Source: JANQKX01 sp039028695 (lineage in GTDB: Bacteria; Pseudomonadota; Alphaproteobacteria; Kiloniellales; Kiloniellaceae). Taken from it: a stretch of 30,043 bases of DNA. The position numbers and the translations under genes are program-made. The stretch covers positions 1-30,043 of the forward strand of contig JBCCHN010000054.1 of assembly GCA_039028695.1 (NCBI GenBank). Direction: 5' to 3'. Below are positions 16,137-25,375 of this stretch, piece by piece; positions within the stretch are counted from its first letter, which is position 1, and each line of letters begins with the position of its first letter. The notes beneath the pieces were generated by a model. The model worked only from the letters and a program-made list of their open reading frames with translations. It searched no databases and was not told where the DNA came from.

Positions 16137-18389
16137 CTATCGGGTGGAGATTTCACCCAAATGGGTAAAGACGACCCGCACGAAAAAGGCATCTTCTGGC
16201 TGCAGGTCCCGGTCCTGGAAGAAGTTCCGCCAAATCACACCCTCAACCAGGAAACACTCGTCTTCGTAGGTCACGCCAAATCGCGTGCTTAGGGTGGCGT
16301 CGTCGACCAGGTCCCGCCGCGTTTGGGCGAAAACCGACCAATTGTTGTTCAGTTGGGAGCTGAGCCGCACCGTGACCTCTTCTCGGTCATCGAAGCGATC
16401 ATTGTTAGAGTCGCCAACCAGGAAAGTATAATTCAAGTCCAGGTTAAGGGCGGAGGGACCCAAATCCAGAGCAAGTTCATTGCGTTGAGCTTGAAAGTCC
16501 TTCTCGTCGAACCGGAAACGGTAGAGCAAATCCACGTCCTTAAAAGGATTCACATGGACACGGCCGACAATGTCTGACAACTGGCTTCTCAGACCCGTAT
16601 TTTCATCAAAGGCCGTTTGTTCATCGATGAAGCGGAAACTCTGTCCGATAAAGGTATCGATCGAGCGTCCACCGGCAAAGGTGGCGCCCCAATTCAGACC
16701 ATAGTCAATGCGACTGCCCGAATCGACTCGATCCAGACCGGGAAAGCGGTTGAGCGAGAAGAGGTTATTTTCATCGAATTCCACTTGGAGGCTGTCCTCG
16801 TTGGGAATCTCGCCCGGGTTCGAGCCGTTCGGCGCCAGGACAATTTGCGCGACCGGTTCGATGACCTGTTGCCAAGAGGGATTTTCTTGGATCCAAGGGT
16901 AGCGCCAATTCACGGCCAGTTGGGGGAAAGCGCGGCCCGTTAGATTGCTGCCGCCGGGGTTGTCAGGATTAAAGTCATCACTGCCGGCCTCGACACCGTC
17001 GGTGAAATATCCGTCGGTTTGCAGCTGAGCGGTGACCTTATAAATGTCTCCCCAGGCGCCGGTATAGGGGATTTCATAGCGGTTGGTGAGGGAAAGGCGA
17101 CGGCTATCTCTGCCCTCGATTCTAGAAAGCACCATAAGATTAGAATCCAGAGAATAGACGCCACCCGCGATCCCTGGCTCGCTGATATAGTTGTAGTCGG
17201 CCAAGGGCGTTATTATGGGTAGCTCATTGCTATCCACTCGAGAGCGAAGACCTTGATAGGCAAAGTTGTTGACGGAGGCATAGTCCCGCCCCCAAAAGCC
17301 CTCAGCAAAGGCCTGGCTGGTCAGGGTCGAGGCGGCTGAGAGATCGTATCGCCGCAAATATGTATCGTCCGAGGCCCGATTTATATCCAGGCCGCCCCGC
17401 CAGTTATCAGAAAATTCAAATCGGCTGACCGCGTCTATATTCCCGCGAAACTTATCCTTTTCGATGGTTCCGTCACTGGCCTCTCGGTCGCCAATGGTGC
17501 CGGTCGCGCGCACATCAATCTCACCGTAGGGCAACAGCTGGCGGTATTGGCCCGCGGCGACGATGCCTTGCTTGGTCGTGAAAATGGGCTCGAAGGTTAG
17601 GTCCTTGTCGTTGGAAATGGCCCAAAAGTAGGGTACCTGAACAGTCGTGCCCAAAAAACTCGATCCGCCGATGCTGGGCGCAAGAAATCCGCTTTTCCGC
17701 TTTACCGTGGGATCCGGGTGGGAAAAGTAGGGGGTATAGATGACGGGTACGCCGAAGATCTCCATCCAGGCGTCCCGATATTCAATCGTCTTGTCTTCCT
17801 GATCATGGACAACCTCGGCGGCCTTCAGTTGCCATAAAGGAGGGCTTTCCGGGTTGTCCCGGCAAAGCTTGCAGGGGCTGAAAACGCCCCGGTTAAAGAC
17901 GGTATAGTTGTCTTCGCTACGGCGAGCGTTAGCGGCGGCAAGGCGGCTTTGGTCGGTTAACAACACCTTGATTTGCCTGATAACGCCCTCGCTTAAATCC
18001 TCCTTTAGTTCAACAAAGTCCGCAAAGAGAATTTCGCCGCCAGGCTCCAAGAGGGTCACGTCGCCTGAGGCTGTTACCACGCCGGTGTTTGCGTTGTAAC
18101 TCACCACATCCGCTAATAGGACCCGCTCGTCCTGAGAAATTTCCACGTTTCCCCGCGCGGTAATGATATCGAGAGCCTCATCGTAGATCATTTCATCGGC
18201 GCTCATGAGGGTGGGCAGATCGTCGCCCACGCCAGCGCCATGGCTGGTACCAACCGCGACGGTCGTCCAAAGTAAGAAACAAAGGATGCATTTCGTCGCT
18301 GATTTTATAAGCGTCGAGCGGCTTGGATATCGTACAAAGCCCGCTTTCCCGCGATCCAAAATCCAACCGATTTCCCCCCGAAAACCCAT
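16137..18389 (-). CDS. lptD: LPS-assembly outer-membrane protein LptD
   Basis: LptD is the beta-barrel that, with LptE, inserts lipopolysaccharide into the outer leaflet. The 750-residue protein has an unusually long N-terminal stretch (about 30 residues) before a hydrophobic signal segment near 32-50. An OstA/LptA-like jellyroll lies at about 60-160 (ADEMIYDEALDIITARGNVEI), and then the barrel, with EIFGVPVIYTPYFSHPDPTVKRKSGFL near its start. The N-terminal CxxC is Cys173/Cys176 and a single C-terminal Cys sits at 712, so disulphide pairing between the jellyroll side and the barrel is possible. It lies 89 nt after lptF and 205 nt before surA. The start may be later than the ATG at 18389. Confidence 0.95.
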   Translation of the reverse strand: MGFRGEIGWILDRGKAGFVRYPSRSTLIKSATKCILCFLLWTTVAVGTSHGAGVGDDLPTLMSADEMIYDEALDIITARGNVEISQDERVLLADVVSYNANTGVVTASGDVTLLEPGGEILFADFVELKEDLSEGVIRQIKVLLTDQSRLAAANARRSEDNYTVFNRGVFSPCKLCRDNPESPPLWQLKAAEVVHDQEDKTIEYRDAWMEIFGVPVIYTPYFSHPDPTVKRKSGFLAPSIGGSSFLGTTVQVPYFWAISNDKDLTFEPIFTTKQGIVAAGQYRQLLPYGEIDVRATGTIGDREASDGTIEKDKFRGNIDAVSRFEFSDNWRGGLDINRASDDTYLRRYDLSAASTLTSQAFAEGFWGRDYASVNNFAYQGLRSRVDSNELPIITPLADYNYISEPGIAGGVYSLDSNLMVLSRIEGRDSRRLSLTNRYEIPYTGAWGDIYKVTAQLQTDGYFTDGVEAGSDDFNPDNPGGSNLTGRAFPQLAVNWRYPWIQENPSWQQVIEPVAQIVLAPNGSNPGEIPNEDSLQVEFDENNLFSLNRFPGLDRVDSGSRIDYGLNWGATFAGGRSIDTFIGQSFRFIDEQTAFDENTGLRSQLSDIVGRVHVNPFKDVDLLYRFRFDEKDFQAQRNELALDLGPSALNLDLNYTFLVGDSNNDRFDDREEVTVRLSSQLNNNWSVFAQTRRDLVDDATLSTRFGVTYEDECFLVEGVIWRNFFQDRDLQPEDAFFVRVVFTHLGEISTR

Positions 18390-18478
18390 GGATCAACAGC
18401 GGTCCGTCAACCGTAGGCGGATAGGAGGCGGCCGGAAAGCTGGCGTGGGCGCGGCGCGATTGGTGTTGGGGTAATACT

Positions 18479-19603
18479 TCATACAGGGCTCGCGGCAGCT
18501 TGAGGACCAATGGTTTTGCGCTTGGGCGATCTCACCATATACCAAGCCGCCCCGAGGACCACCAATATGACCACGCCGTATTTGACCGGCATAAGCGCCG
18601 GATGCTGTATGGTCACGTCATTCAATCCCAGGGACATGGCTTGCAGGGTTGTGATGCAAAGTACCGCAAAAACGATACGCTTGGTTTGCCCCCGCCGATT
18701 GAATTCACCTGACAGAAGGCTTGCCAGAGCAACCAAAACGAAAGCAATCGCATAGATTGGCGCCACGATGCGTTGATGACCTTCAGCGATCAGTTCGTCC
18801 TTTAATCGGACGTCCTCCGGGTGATTGGGGTCTGGGCCTAGCAAATCAAAGATGAATCGTTCGCGAGGTTCCCGCCAGCGCGCCCCTGGACTATCGCTCA
18901 AGCTGGCAATTTCGACCGTATAACTATCAAAATAAAGCAATGACAGGCGACCGGTTCCCCGTTCCACCTCCTGGCGGTTGCCGTTTTTCATGACCACCCG
19001 GGGACCGGCCGGGTTCGGCACTAAGGCACCGCTTTCGGCCATCATGGTTACGGGGCGATCCTGATCACGGTTGTCGTGAACCAAAATGCCGCGCAATTGC
19101 CCATCATCTGCTCGTTCGCGAATGTAAACGGTGATCTCAGGTGTGATGGTATTGAACTCTCCTTCTTGCAAGACGACCGATGAATAATCGCTCCGCAGCT
19201 TGTACTGCATGTCTTTGAATTCGCGATAAGAAATTGGCAAAAAATAGAGCGAGATCGAATAACAAATGAGGGTGACCAATCCGGCCAGGGCAAGGGCTGG
19301 AGACGCTAGTTGAAGAGGCGACAAACCGGCGGAGCGAAGGACCACCAATTCTGAGTCGTTCATCAGCTTATAATAGATGAACAAAACCGAAACGAACGTG
19401 GAAACCGGAAGGACTAGTCCTAAGAAAGACGGTAGCAACAGACCGATGAAGACAAAAAAAGTGGAGGCGGGCAGGCCCCGATTGACAATAAAATCGATCA
19501 AACGCAGCGACTGGGTTAGCCAGATGGCCATCGTAAGCGCCAGCGTGACAAAAAAGGTCGTTGTCACGGCCTGTTTAAAGATATAGCGGCTAATTGACTT
19601 CAT
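18479..19603 (-). CDS. lptF: LPS export ABC transporter permease LptF
   Basis: LptF is one of the two permeases of the LptB2FG complex that pulls lipopolysaccharide out of the inner membrane. From the ATG at 19603 it has 374 residues. Three membrane segments fall in the first 125 residues, starting MKSISRYIFKQ, and MAIWLTQSLRLIDFIVNRG is typical of alphaproteobacterial LptF. A periplasmic jellyroll carries LQEGEFNTITPEITVYIRER and RPVTMMAESG, and three C-terminal membrane segments follow. The frame stays open for 87 codons upstream, but that part is not LptF-like and I leave it out. LptG, normally the next gene, is not here: lptD follows after 89 nt. Confidence 0.93.
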   Translation of the reverse strand: MKSISRYIFKQAVTTTFFVTLALTMAIWLTQSLRLIDFIVNRGLPASTFFVFIGLLLPSFLGLVLPVSTFVSVLFIYYKLMNDSELVVLRSAGLSPLQLASPALALAGLVTLICYSISLYFLPISYREFKDMQYKLRSDYSSVVLQEGEFNTITPEITVYIRERADDGQLRGILVHDNRDQDRPVTMMAESGALVPNPAGPRVVMKNGNRQEVERGTGRLSLLYFDSYTVEIASLSDSPGARWREPRERFIFDLLGPDPNHPEDVRLKDELIAEGHQRIVAPIYAIAFVLVALASLLSGEFNRRGQTKRIVFAVLCITTLQAMSLGLNDVTIQHPALMPVKYGVVILVVLGAAWYMVRSPKRKTIGPQAAASPV

Positions 19604-19970
19604 ACGCGCGCCGGTTTTTGCACCTCTCTTGGCCGTCAGTGACCCCAAAACGACATTCACGAGATCCTGTCGGCTCAATTTGATAGCCGGAAGAGATTTG
19701 CTTCGTCCAGCTTTTCCTGAGGTGTCGGCTTCAATTTTTGACAAAATAACAAAAGCTTGAACGGACAAGACCTTACGATATCTGAACTGAGAGCGAGACC
19801 TGTCGCCCCCCAACGCGGGAAAAAAGTCATCTTGGGTTAGGTGACAAATGCGCCTCAGGCCCAACAGCGGGCTTGCACTTTGAGGTCAGTCTTGACAGGC
19901 TGTGCACCCTTCAGATTTCCGCCAAATGCGGATCATTCACCAAATGACGGTCTTATTTTAAGAGGATCTA
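19604..19970. other. Divergent intergenic region lptF / pepA
   Basis: This 367-bp gap must hold promoters for both directions. I see TTGACA on the plus strand at 19738-19743 and 19892-19897, neither with a good -10 box at 16-18 nt. There is also a small hairpin (AGGCCC 19857-19862 with GGGCTT 19869-19874). There is no gene I can support; the open frame on the minus strand up to 19864 is probably chance. Confidence 0.45.
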
Positions 19971-21476
19971 ATGGACATTAAGTTCGCCGCTCACGCGCTG
20001 CCGAAAACCGGCGCTTTGGTTGCCGCTGTAACGTCTGGGAGCAAGATGTCGCCCATCGCGGCGGACCTGGACAAAAAGACCGGAGGCGCTGTCAAAAGGG
20101 CATTCGCCAGTAGTCGTTTTTCCGGCGCGCTCGGCGAATTCTTGGACATCGTGGCGCCGGCCAATTTGGGCAATAGCCGGATTGTTTTGATCGGCATTGG
20201 CGACCCGGCAAAGTTGACCCTATCGAATATCGAAGACTTGGGTGGAAAAATATATGCGCGCTTGGCCGCCTCGGGCGAAGAGTCGGCTGTTGTGATGGTG
20301 CAAGACTACCCAAAGATCACGGCGACAAGTGGGGATCGGGCGGCTCACGCGGCCTATGGTGCCCGTCTGCGCAGCTACCGTTTCACCAAGTACAAGACCA
20401 AGCAAAAGGCAAGCAGCCAGCCGAGCCTAAAAAAGCTTACCTTCCAGGTTGATGGTTTGGCGGCCGCGCGGCGTACCTATCGCCGTCTCGAAAAAATTGC
20501 TGACGGTGTCTTTCATACCCGGGATTTGGTGTCCGAGCCCGCCAATATCCTCTTTCCCAAATCCTTTGTCCAAGAGGCCCGTAAACTCTCCAAATTGGGT
20601 CTGAAGATCCAGGCCCTGGGCGAAAAGGAAATGGCCCGCCTGGGCATGGGGGCCCTTTTGGGTGTGGGGCAAGGATCGGCTCGGGAATCTCAGCTTTTGA
20701 TCATGCGCTGGGACGGGGATCCCAAGGCGCGGGGCGAGAAGAAAAAACCTCTGGCTATTGTGGGCAAAGGTGTGACCTTCGACACCGGCGGTATTTCCAT
20801 CAAGCCGGCACCCGGCATGGAAGACATGAAATGGGATATGGGCGGTGCCGGCACGGTCTTTGGCTTGATGGCAGCATTGGCCGGGCGCAAGGCCAAGGTC
20901 AATGTGGTCGGCATGTGCGGGCTGGTGGAAAACATGCCGGGCTCCAATGCGCAACGGCCCGGCGATGTGGTGACCTCAATGTCGGGGCAGACCATTGAAG
21001 TGCTGAACACCGATGCCGAGGGCCGCTTGGTCCTGGCGGACGCGCTTTGGTACATGCAGGAGAAGTTCAAGCCCAAGGCCATCGTGGATCTGGCGACCCT
21101 GACCGGGGCGATTATTATATCCTTGGGCCACGAAAATGCGGGCCTCTTCAGCAACAACGACGACCTGTCCGATGCCTTGATCTCGGCCGGTCGGGCCGTA
21201 GGCGAAGGGGTTTGGCGCCAGCCACTCGGCCCCGAATATGACAAGCTAATCGATAGCCCCATTGCCGATATGAAAAACATTGGCGGCGGACGAGCCGGCG
21301 GCTCAATCACTGCAGCCCAGTTTTTGCAGCGCTTTATTCAAGATGATACGCCCTGGGCGCATCTGGATATTGCGGGTATGGCCTGGTCTAACAAAGAACG
21401 CGCGACGGTGCCCAAGGGCGGCACCGGTTTTGGCGTGCGCCTGCTGGACCGTTGGATCGCCGACAACTACGAATGA
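19971..21476 (+). CDS. pepA: Leucyl aminopeptidase (M17 family)
   Basis: A cytosolic dinuclear-metal aminopeptidase that removes N-terminal residues from peptides; family members in some bacteria also bind DNA. The 501-residue protein has an N-terminal macro-like domain and a catalytic domain from about 180. Metal ligands are Lys266, Asp271, Asp289, Asp348 and Glu350. The signature NTDAEGRLVLAD is at 346-357, and the active-site Lys278 and Arg352 are present. An AGAGGA ribosome site precedes the ATG. It is divergent from lptF and 43 nt before holC, the standard proteobacterial neighbourhood. Confidence 0.97.
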   Translation: MDIKFAAHALPKTGALVAAVTSGSKMSPIAADLDKKTGGAVKRAFASSRFSGALGEFLDIVAPANLGNSRIVLIGIGDPAKLTLSNIEDLGGKIYARLAASGEESAVVMVQDYPKITATSGDRAAHAAYGARLRSYRFTKYKTKQKASSQPSLKKLTFQVDGLAAARRTYRRLEKIADGVFHTRDLVSEPANILFPKSFVQEARKLSKLGLKIQALGEKEMARLGMGALLGVGQGSARESQLLIMRWDGDPKARGEKKKPLAIVGKGVTFDTGGISIKPAPGMEDMKWDMGGAGTVFGLMAALAGRKAKVNVVGMCGLVENMPGSNAQRPGDVVTSMSGQTIEVLNTDAEGRLVLADALWYMQEKFKPKAIVDLATLTGAIIISLGHENAGLFSNNDDLSDALISAGRAVGEGVWRQPLGPEYDKLIDSPIADMKNIGGGRAGGSITAAQFLQRFIQDDTPWAHLDIAGMAWSNKERATVPKGGTGFGVRLLDRWIADNYE

Positions 21477-21519
21477 TGCGGCATCCGTACCAGCCCCGGT
21501 AAGGGGGGAGCCGGATAAC

Positions 21520-21972
21520 ATGGCCGAGATTCGCTTTTATCATTTGACGCGCGCGTCCTTGGAAACAGCGCTCCCGGTTATGCTCGAGCGCACCTTGGCG
21601 CGGGAGCAAAAGGCCGTTGTGCAGTTGGGGTCCGAAGCCAGAGTGGAGGCCCTGGCCAATCATTTATGGACCTATAACGATTCGTCATTTTTGCCCCATG
21701 GGTCGTCTAAGGATGGCAATGCGGCCCTTCAACCCGTGTGGCTGACAGATGCGGATGCTCCGGCCCCCAACGGCGCCCAGGTGCTCTTTCTGGCCGACGG
21801 GGCCATGTCCGAGAGGATCGCGGATTTTGACCTTTGCGCGATCCTCTTTGATGGGCGCGACGACGAGGCGGTGGGCGAGGCGCGCGCCCAATGGAAGACC
21901 CTCAAGAGCGCCGGCCACCAGATTACCTATTGGCAGCAAAACGACCGCGGCGCCTGGGAGCAACAGGCTTAG
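21520..21972 (+). CDS. holC: DNA polymerase III subunit chi
   Basis: Chi links the clamp loader to single-strand binding protein. The 150-residue protein begins MAEIRFYHLTRASLETALPVMLERTL. It shows the family pattern with LWTYNDSSFLPHG near 48-60, followed by PVWLTD and a C-terminal WQQNDRGAWEQQA. The frame is open further upstream inside pepA, but the ATG at 21520, with a GGGGGAG 9 nt before it, fits family length and N-terminus. It follows pepA as in many proteobacteria. The next gene is convergent and ends 9 nt away. Confidence 0.93.
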   Translation: MAEIRFYHLTRASLETALPVMLERTLAREQKAVVQLGSEARVEALANHLWTYNDSSFLPHGSSKDGNAALQPVWLTDADAPAPNGAQVLFLADGAMSERIADFDLCAILFDGRDDEAVGEARAQWKTLKSAGHQITYWQQNDRGAWEQQA

Positions 21973-21981
21973 AGCCTCTCT

Positions 21982-22980
21982 CTACCGTCGGGGTTGCAGC
22001 TTGCGCGCGGCGCCGCGAGGCAGGCCCAGGTTGGCTTCACGGAACAGGATGTAGAGGCCCGCAGCCACCACGATAGCCACCCCAATCCAGATGTTCAGGC
22101 CGGGGGTCTCGCCCCAGAACATGAAGCCCAGGACCGCCGCCCAGATCATGCCGGTGTATTCAAAGGGCATGACCAGGGCCACATCGGCGTGCCGGAAGGC
22201 CTGGGTGATGGTAATCTGGGCCAGACCCCCGATCAAACCCACTGCGATCAGGCACATGAGGTCGGCCAGGCTGGGTGTGACCCACGAAAAAGGTAACAAC
22301 ACGCCCGAGACCACGGTGCAGGCCAGGGTGAAGTAAAACACGATCGAGGTGGGGCTGTCGGTGTGGGATAGCTTGCGCACATAAATGGCGGCCAGGGCGT
22401 AAAAAACCACGCCGATAAGGGGCACAATCGCCACCGACTGTAAGAGGCCCGGTCCCGGCTGCACCATGATAAGCACGCCGACAAAACCGGCCAAGACGGC
22501 CGCCCAGCGACGCGGTCCCACCTTTTCGCCCAGCAAGGGCACGGACAAGGCGGTCACGAAGATGGGCGCGGCGAAGGAAATGGCGATGGCGTCGGCCAAG
22601 GGCATATTGGCGTAGGCGTAAAAGAACGTGAACATGGCAACCAAGCCGACCGCTGACCGCAAGACATGGGTTTTTGCGTCATTGACCCGCAAGGCGGCGC
22701 CGATGCCCGCCCGAAAAATGAAAAAGCTCAATGGCAAAAAGGCAAAGAGGCTGCGAAAAAAGACAATCTGGGTGGTGGAATAGCTTTGGCCCATCCACTT
22801 GACCACCGCATCCATAATGGCAAAGAGGCCCACCGCCATCACCATCAAGGCTACGGCCTTTCTTGGGTTGGATCGGGACAGTTTGGGCGAGTCTTGCTTT
22901 GTCGGCTCAGTTTTAAACGAAGGGCGAGCCGACCCGGGCGATCTTAAGGGTGCCTGGGCCGGCGATGATAGGGAACTCAT
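21982..22980 (-). CDS. DMT/EamA-family membrane transporter
   Basis: A 332-residue protein with about ten predicted membrane segments in two EamA halves. The first begins KAVALMVMAVGLFAIMDAVVKWM, and the second begins around VPLIGVVFYALAAIYVRKL. Both halves have the typical end patterns (MPLADAIAISFAAPIFVTALS and ADVALVMPFEYTGMIWAAVLGFMFWGE). A polar N-terminal tail of about 43 residues, rich in Ser and Pro, precedes the first segment; translation could start later, at Met46 or Met48. The substrate is unknown. It is not closely similar to the EamA protein at 9500, so the two are not a recent duplication. It is divergent from the gene at 23211. Confidence 0.9.
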   Translation of the reverse strand: MSSLSSPAQAPLRSPGSARPSFKTEPTKQDSPKLSRSNPRKAVALMVMAVGLFAIMDAVVKWMGQSYSTTQIVFFRSLFAFLPLSFFIFRAGIGAALRVNDAKTHVLRSAVGLVAMFTFFYAYANMPLADAIAISFAAPIFVTALSVPLLGEKVGPRRWAAVLAGFVGVLIMVQPGPGLLQSVAIVPLIGVVFYALAAIYVRKLSHTDSPTSIVFYFTLACTVVSGVLLPFSWVTPSLADLMCLIAVGLIGGLAQITITQAFRHADVALVMPFEYTGMIWAAVLGFMFWGETPGLNIWIGVAIVVAAGLYILFREANLGLPRGAARKLQPRR

Positions 22981-23024
22981 GGGAAGGGGCCTTTGCCTAG
23001 TGTTGTTTGGATTTTGCGCATAAA

Positions 23025-23048
23025 TTGTTCATCGAATGACCTGAACAA
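23025..23048. promoter_or_regulatory. Operator-like inverted repeat between divergent genes
   Basis: TTGTTCA (23025-23031) and TGAACAA (23042-23048) form a perfect 7-bp inverted repeat around 10 nt, between the divergent EamA and phosphatase-family genes. It overlaps a weak possible -35 for the EamA gene. It could bind a dimeric regulator, but none is encoded nearby. Confidence 0.3.
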
Positions 23049-23210
23049 TAGGCATTGCGATGAGATCTTGTTGTGCAAATCTTGCAGGCCTGCCGTCGTC
23101 CCCACGCAGGTCCGCTTAACAAAATGTTACCGCACTATTTTCTGTTGGGGTGAGTCGCCCGAATCTGTCATAGAGCGAAAATATGCGAGAAACATAAGCA
23201 CGAGGGCGAG

Positions 23211-24107
23211 ATGCGCTTAGTGACCTACAACATTCAATATTCCTTGGGGCGCGACGGACATTACGATCTGGCGCGTATTGTCGAGGCGGTAAAGGATGCG
23301 GATATCATTGCCTTGCAGGAAGTGGAGCGGTACTGCCAGCGCAGTGGCGATCAGGATCAGCCGGCTGAGATCGCGGCGCTGCTGCCCGAACACTATTGGA
23401 TCTACGGGCCGCCCGTCGATCTGGATGCTAGTTATCGCGATGGCGAGGGCAGACTGATCAACCGCCGCCGCCAGTTCGGCAATATGCTGCTCAGCCGTTG
23501 GCCCATCTGTTCCTCGCGGCTCTATTTGCTGCCCAAACACGGCACCACCAACAAGTTCAATCCTCAATACGGCGCCTTGGAAGGTGTGGTTAATTGCCCG
23601 GGCGGACCCTTGCGGATCTATTCCCTCCATCTGGGTTATCTCAGCGACGAGGAACGCCAAGAGCAGGTGGCCGTTCTCTGGCAATGGCTGCGCCATGCAC
23701 CCGATGGCGGCGGCGTTTGGAGTGGCTTTGAGGAAAAAAAGCGGGAGCATTGGGGGTTAGGAGACGGAGAGCCCCCCATGCCCCGGGAGATGATCCTCCT
23801 GGGCGATTTCAACGCGCCGCCGGGCTCTGGCGCTTACGAAGCTTTGGTGGGGCCGAAAGAGCCTTACTACGGCCGGCTCAATGCTAGGCATCGCCTGGTG
23901 GACAGCTGGGTGGCGGCCGGACATGACGAAGCCCATGGCGTGACCTGCCCGGCCCAACCCGATGCCCGGGGGCATCCCGATTTGCGAGTCGATCTGGGAT
24001 TGGTTTCCTGGGAATTGGCAGGTCGGGTCAAGCGGGCCTGGATCGATGAGAAAGCCGACGGCTCCGATCACCAGCCCTATTGGTTCGAGCTGGATTGGGG
24101 ATCCTGA
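23211..24107 (+). CDS. Endonuclease/exonuclease/phosphatase-family protein
   Basis: A 298-residue metal-dependent hydrolase of the family that includes DNase I, exonuclease III and sphingomyelinases. The motifs are TYNIQY with Asn7, LQEVER with Glu37, LGDFNAPPG (Asp/Asn pair) and the C-terminal SDHQPYWFEL with the catalytic Asp-His. No signal peptide is visible, so it is probably cytosolic. Whether the substrate is nucleic acid, phospholipid or another phosphoester cannot be told. A GAGGGCGAG lies directly before the ATG. Its last 31 nt overlap the end of the convergent MFS gene. Confidence 0.9.
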   Translation: MRLVTYNIQYSLGRDGHYDLARIVEAVKDADIIALQEVERYCQRSGDQDQPAEIAALLPEHYWIYGPPVDLDASYRDGEGRLINRRRQFGNMLLSRWPICSSRLYLLPKHGTTNKFNPQYGALEGVVNCPGGPLRIYSLHLGYLSDEERQEQVAVLWQWLRHAPDGGGVWSGFEEKKREHWGLGDGEPPMPREMILLGDFNAPPGSGAYEALVGPKEPYYGRLNARHRLVDSWVAAGHDEAHGVTCPAQPDARGHPDLRVDLGLVSWELAGRVKRAWIDEKADGSDHQPYWFELDWGS

Positions 24108-25375
24108 GATTCAGCGTCCTCTACGTCATTTTCAGGTAAGGGATCGTCGTCTGTCTCCAGGCTATAGACCGAGGGGCTGGTGCGGGGTACCGGCACGAAC
24201 TCCACCCGGTCCGGATCGTCTGCGACGGGACGACGCAGGGCGCGATAGGCGGAATAGAGGGCCAGAAGCCCCAAGAGCCCGGACACAAATATGAACAAGA
24301 GGCCCAGGCCCAAGTGTTCCATCAAGGGGGCGGCTGCCACCGGGCCGATCACGGCGCCGGCACCATAGACCAAAAGCAGCGCGCTGCTGGTCTCCACCAA
24401 ATCCTCGGTGGGGGCATAGTCGTTGGCATGGGCCAGGCAAAGGGGATAGACCGGCAGCATGAAGGCTCCATGCAGGGCCGCCAAGCCCAGCATGATCAGA
24501 CGGCTGTCGGTTTCAAGAAAGGCAATGGTAAGTCCGGTTGCCACGGTGACCAAGCAACAGCCGGCGATGACATAACGCCGATCGATGCGATCGGAAAGGC
24601 TGCCGATGGGCCATTGGGAGATGGTGCCCCCCGCCATAAAGGCACCCATGAAAAAGGTGACCTCCGAGATGGCCATGCCCCGCCCTTGGCCAAAGACGGG
24701 CCCCAAGGACCAAAAGGCCCCCTCGACCAACCCCACAATCACACAGCCCACAAAGCCAACCGGGGAAATGCGAAACAGCCGGCCGATCCGCACCTTGGCC
24801 TGAGCCAGCGGTTTGGGCGTCACATTGTTGGTGAGGCAGAGAGGCACCAGGGACAGGCACACCAAGATCGCGATCAGGCTAAAGAGGAAATAGCCCTGCG
24901 GCCCCTCCAGATTCACCATCAACTGACCGCCGATAATCACCACGTTGGTGACGATGATGTAGATGGACAGAACCGCGCCGCGCATCTCGTTGGTGGCCTG
25001 ATCGTTCAGCCAGCTTTCGATCACCATGTAGAGAACTGCAAAACATATTCCGGTAAAGGCCCTCAACAAAGTCCAAGCAATGGGATCGACCAAGAGCGGA
25101 AATGCCAAGATGCCCGCAGCGGCTAGCGCGGCAAAGCCGGCGAAGCTGCGGATATGACCAACCTGTTGGATTACCTTCGGGCCAAGCAGGCAGCCCACGG
25201 CGAAGCCGGCAAAAAAGGCGGTGCCTAAGAGCCCGATAACGGTCGTGGAAAAGCCCTCGTTCTGCGCCCGGATGGGCAGCAAGGTGACCTGCAGGCCATG
25301 GCCCAGGAACAACAAGGCGGACCCGATCATCAGGGTCAAGATGGCTTGTTTTCGAGAGGAAAGGAGGAATGCCAT
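24077..25375 (-). CDS. MFS transporter, YcaD-like
   Basis: A 432-residue major facilitator with twelve predicted membrane segments. The N-terminal half has the pattern GTAFFAGFAVGCLLGPKVIQQVGHIRSF (split by a loop), and MVIESWLNDQATNEMRG is characteristic of the YcaD-type subgroup. The second half has GSLSDRIDRRYVI. A soluble, acidic C-terminal tail of about 45 residues ends SQDPQSSSNQ. The substrate is unknown. It starts 12 nt after the ABC-F gene, so the two are very likely co-transcribed. Its 3' end overlaps the convergent phosphatase-family gene by 31 nt. Confidence 0.92.
   Translation of the reverse strand: MAFLLSSRKQAILTLMIGSALLFLGHGLQVTLLPIRAQNEGFSTTVIGLLGTAFFAGFAVGCLLGPKVIQQVGHIRSFAGFAALAAAGILAFPLLVDPIAWTLLRAFTGICFAVLYMVIESWLNDQATNEMRGAVLSIYIIVTNVVIIGGQLMVNLEGPQGYFLFSLIAILVCLSLVPLCLTNNVTPKPLAQAKVRIGRLFRISPVGFVGCVIVGLVEGAFWSLGPVFGQGRGMAISEVTFFMGAFMAGGTISQWPIGSLSDRIDRRYVIAGCCLVTVATGLTIAFLETDSRLIMLGLAALHGAFMLPVYPLCLAHANDYAPTEDLVETSSALLLVYGAGAVIGPVAAAPLMEHLGLGLLFIFVSGLLGLLALYSAYRALRRPVADDPDRVEFVPVPRTSPSVYSLETDDDPLPENDVEDAESQDPQSSSNQ

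Noticed and set aside
19604..19864. 87-codon in-frame extension upstream of lptF
   Set aside because: The extension does not resemble LptF, and MKSISRYIFKQ at 19603 is the normal family N-terminus, so it is most likely chance open frame.
24314..25126. 270-codon open frame on the plus strand opposite the MFS gene
   Set aside because: It is antisense to a clear membrane protein; the His/Gln/Asp-rich translation is typical of a reverse-frame shadow.
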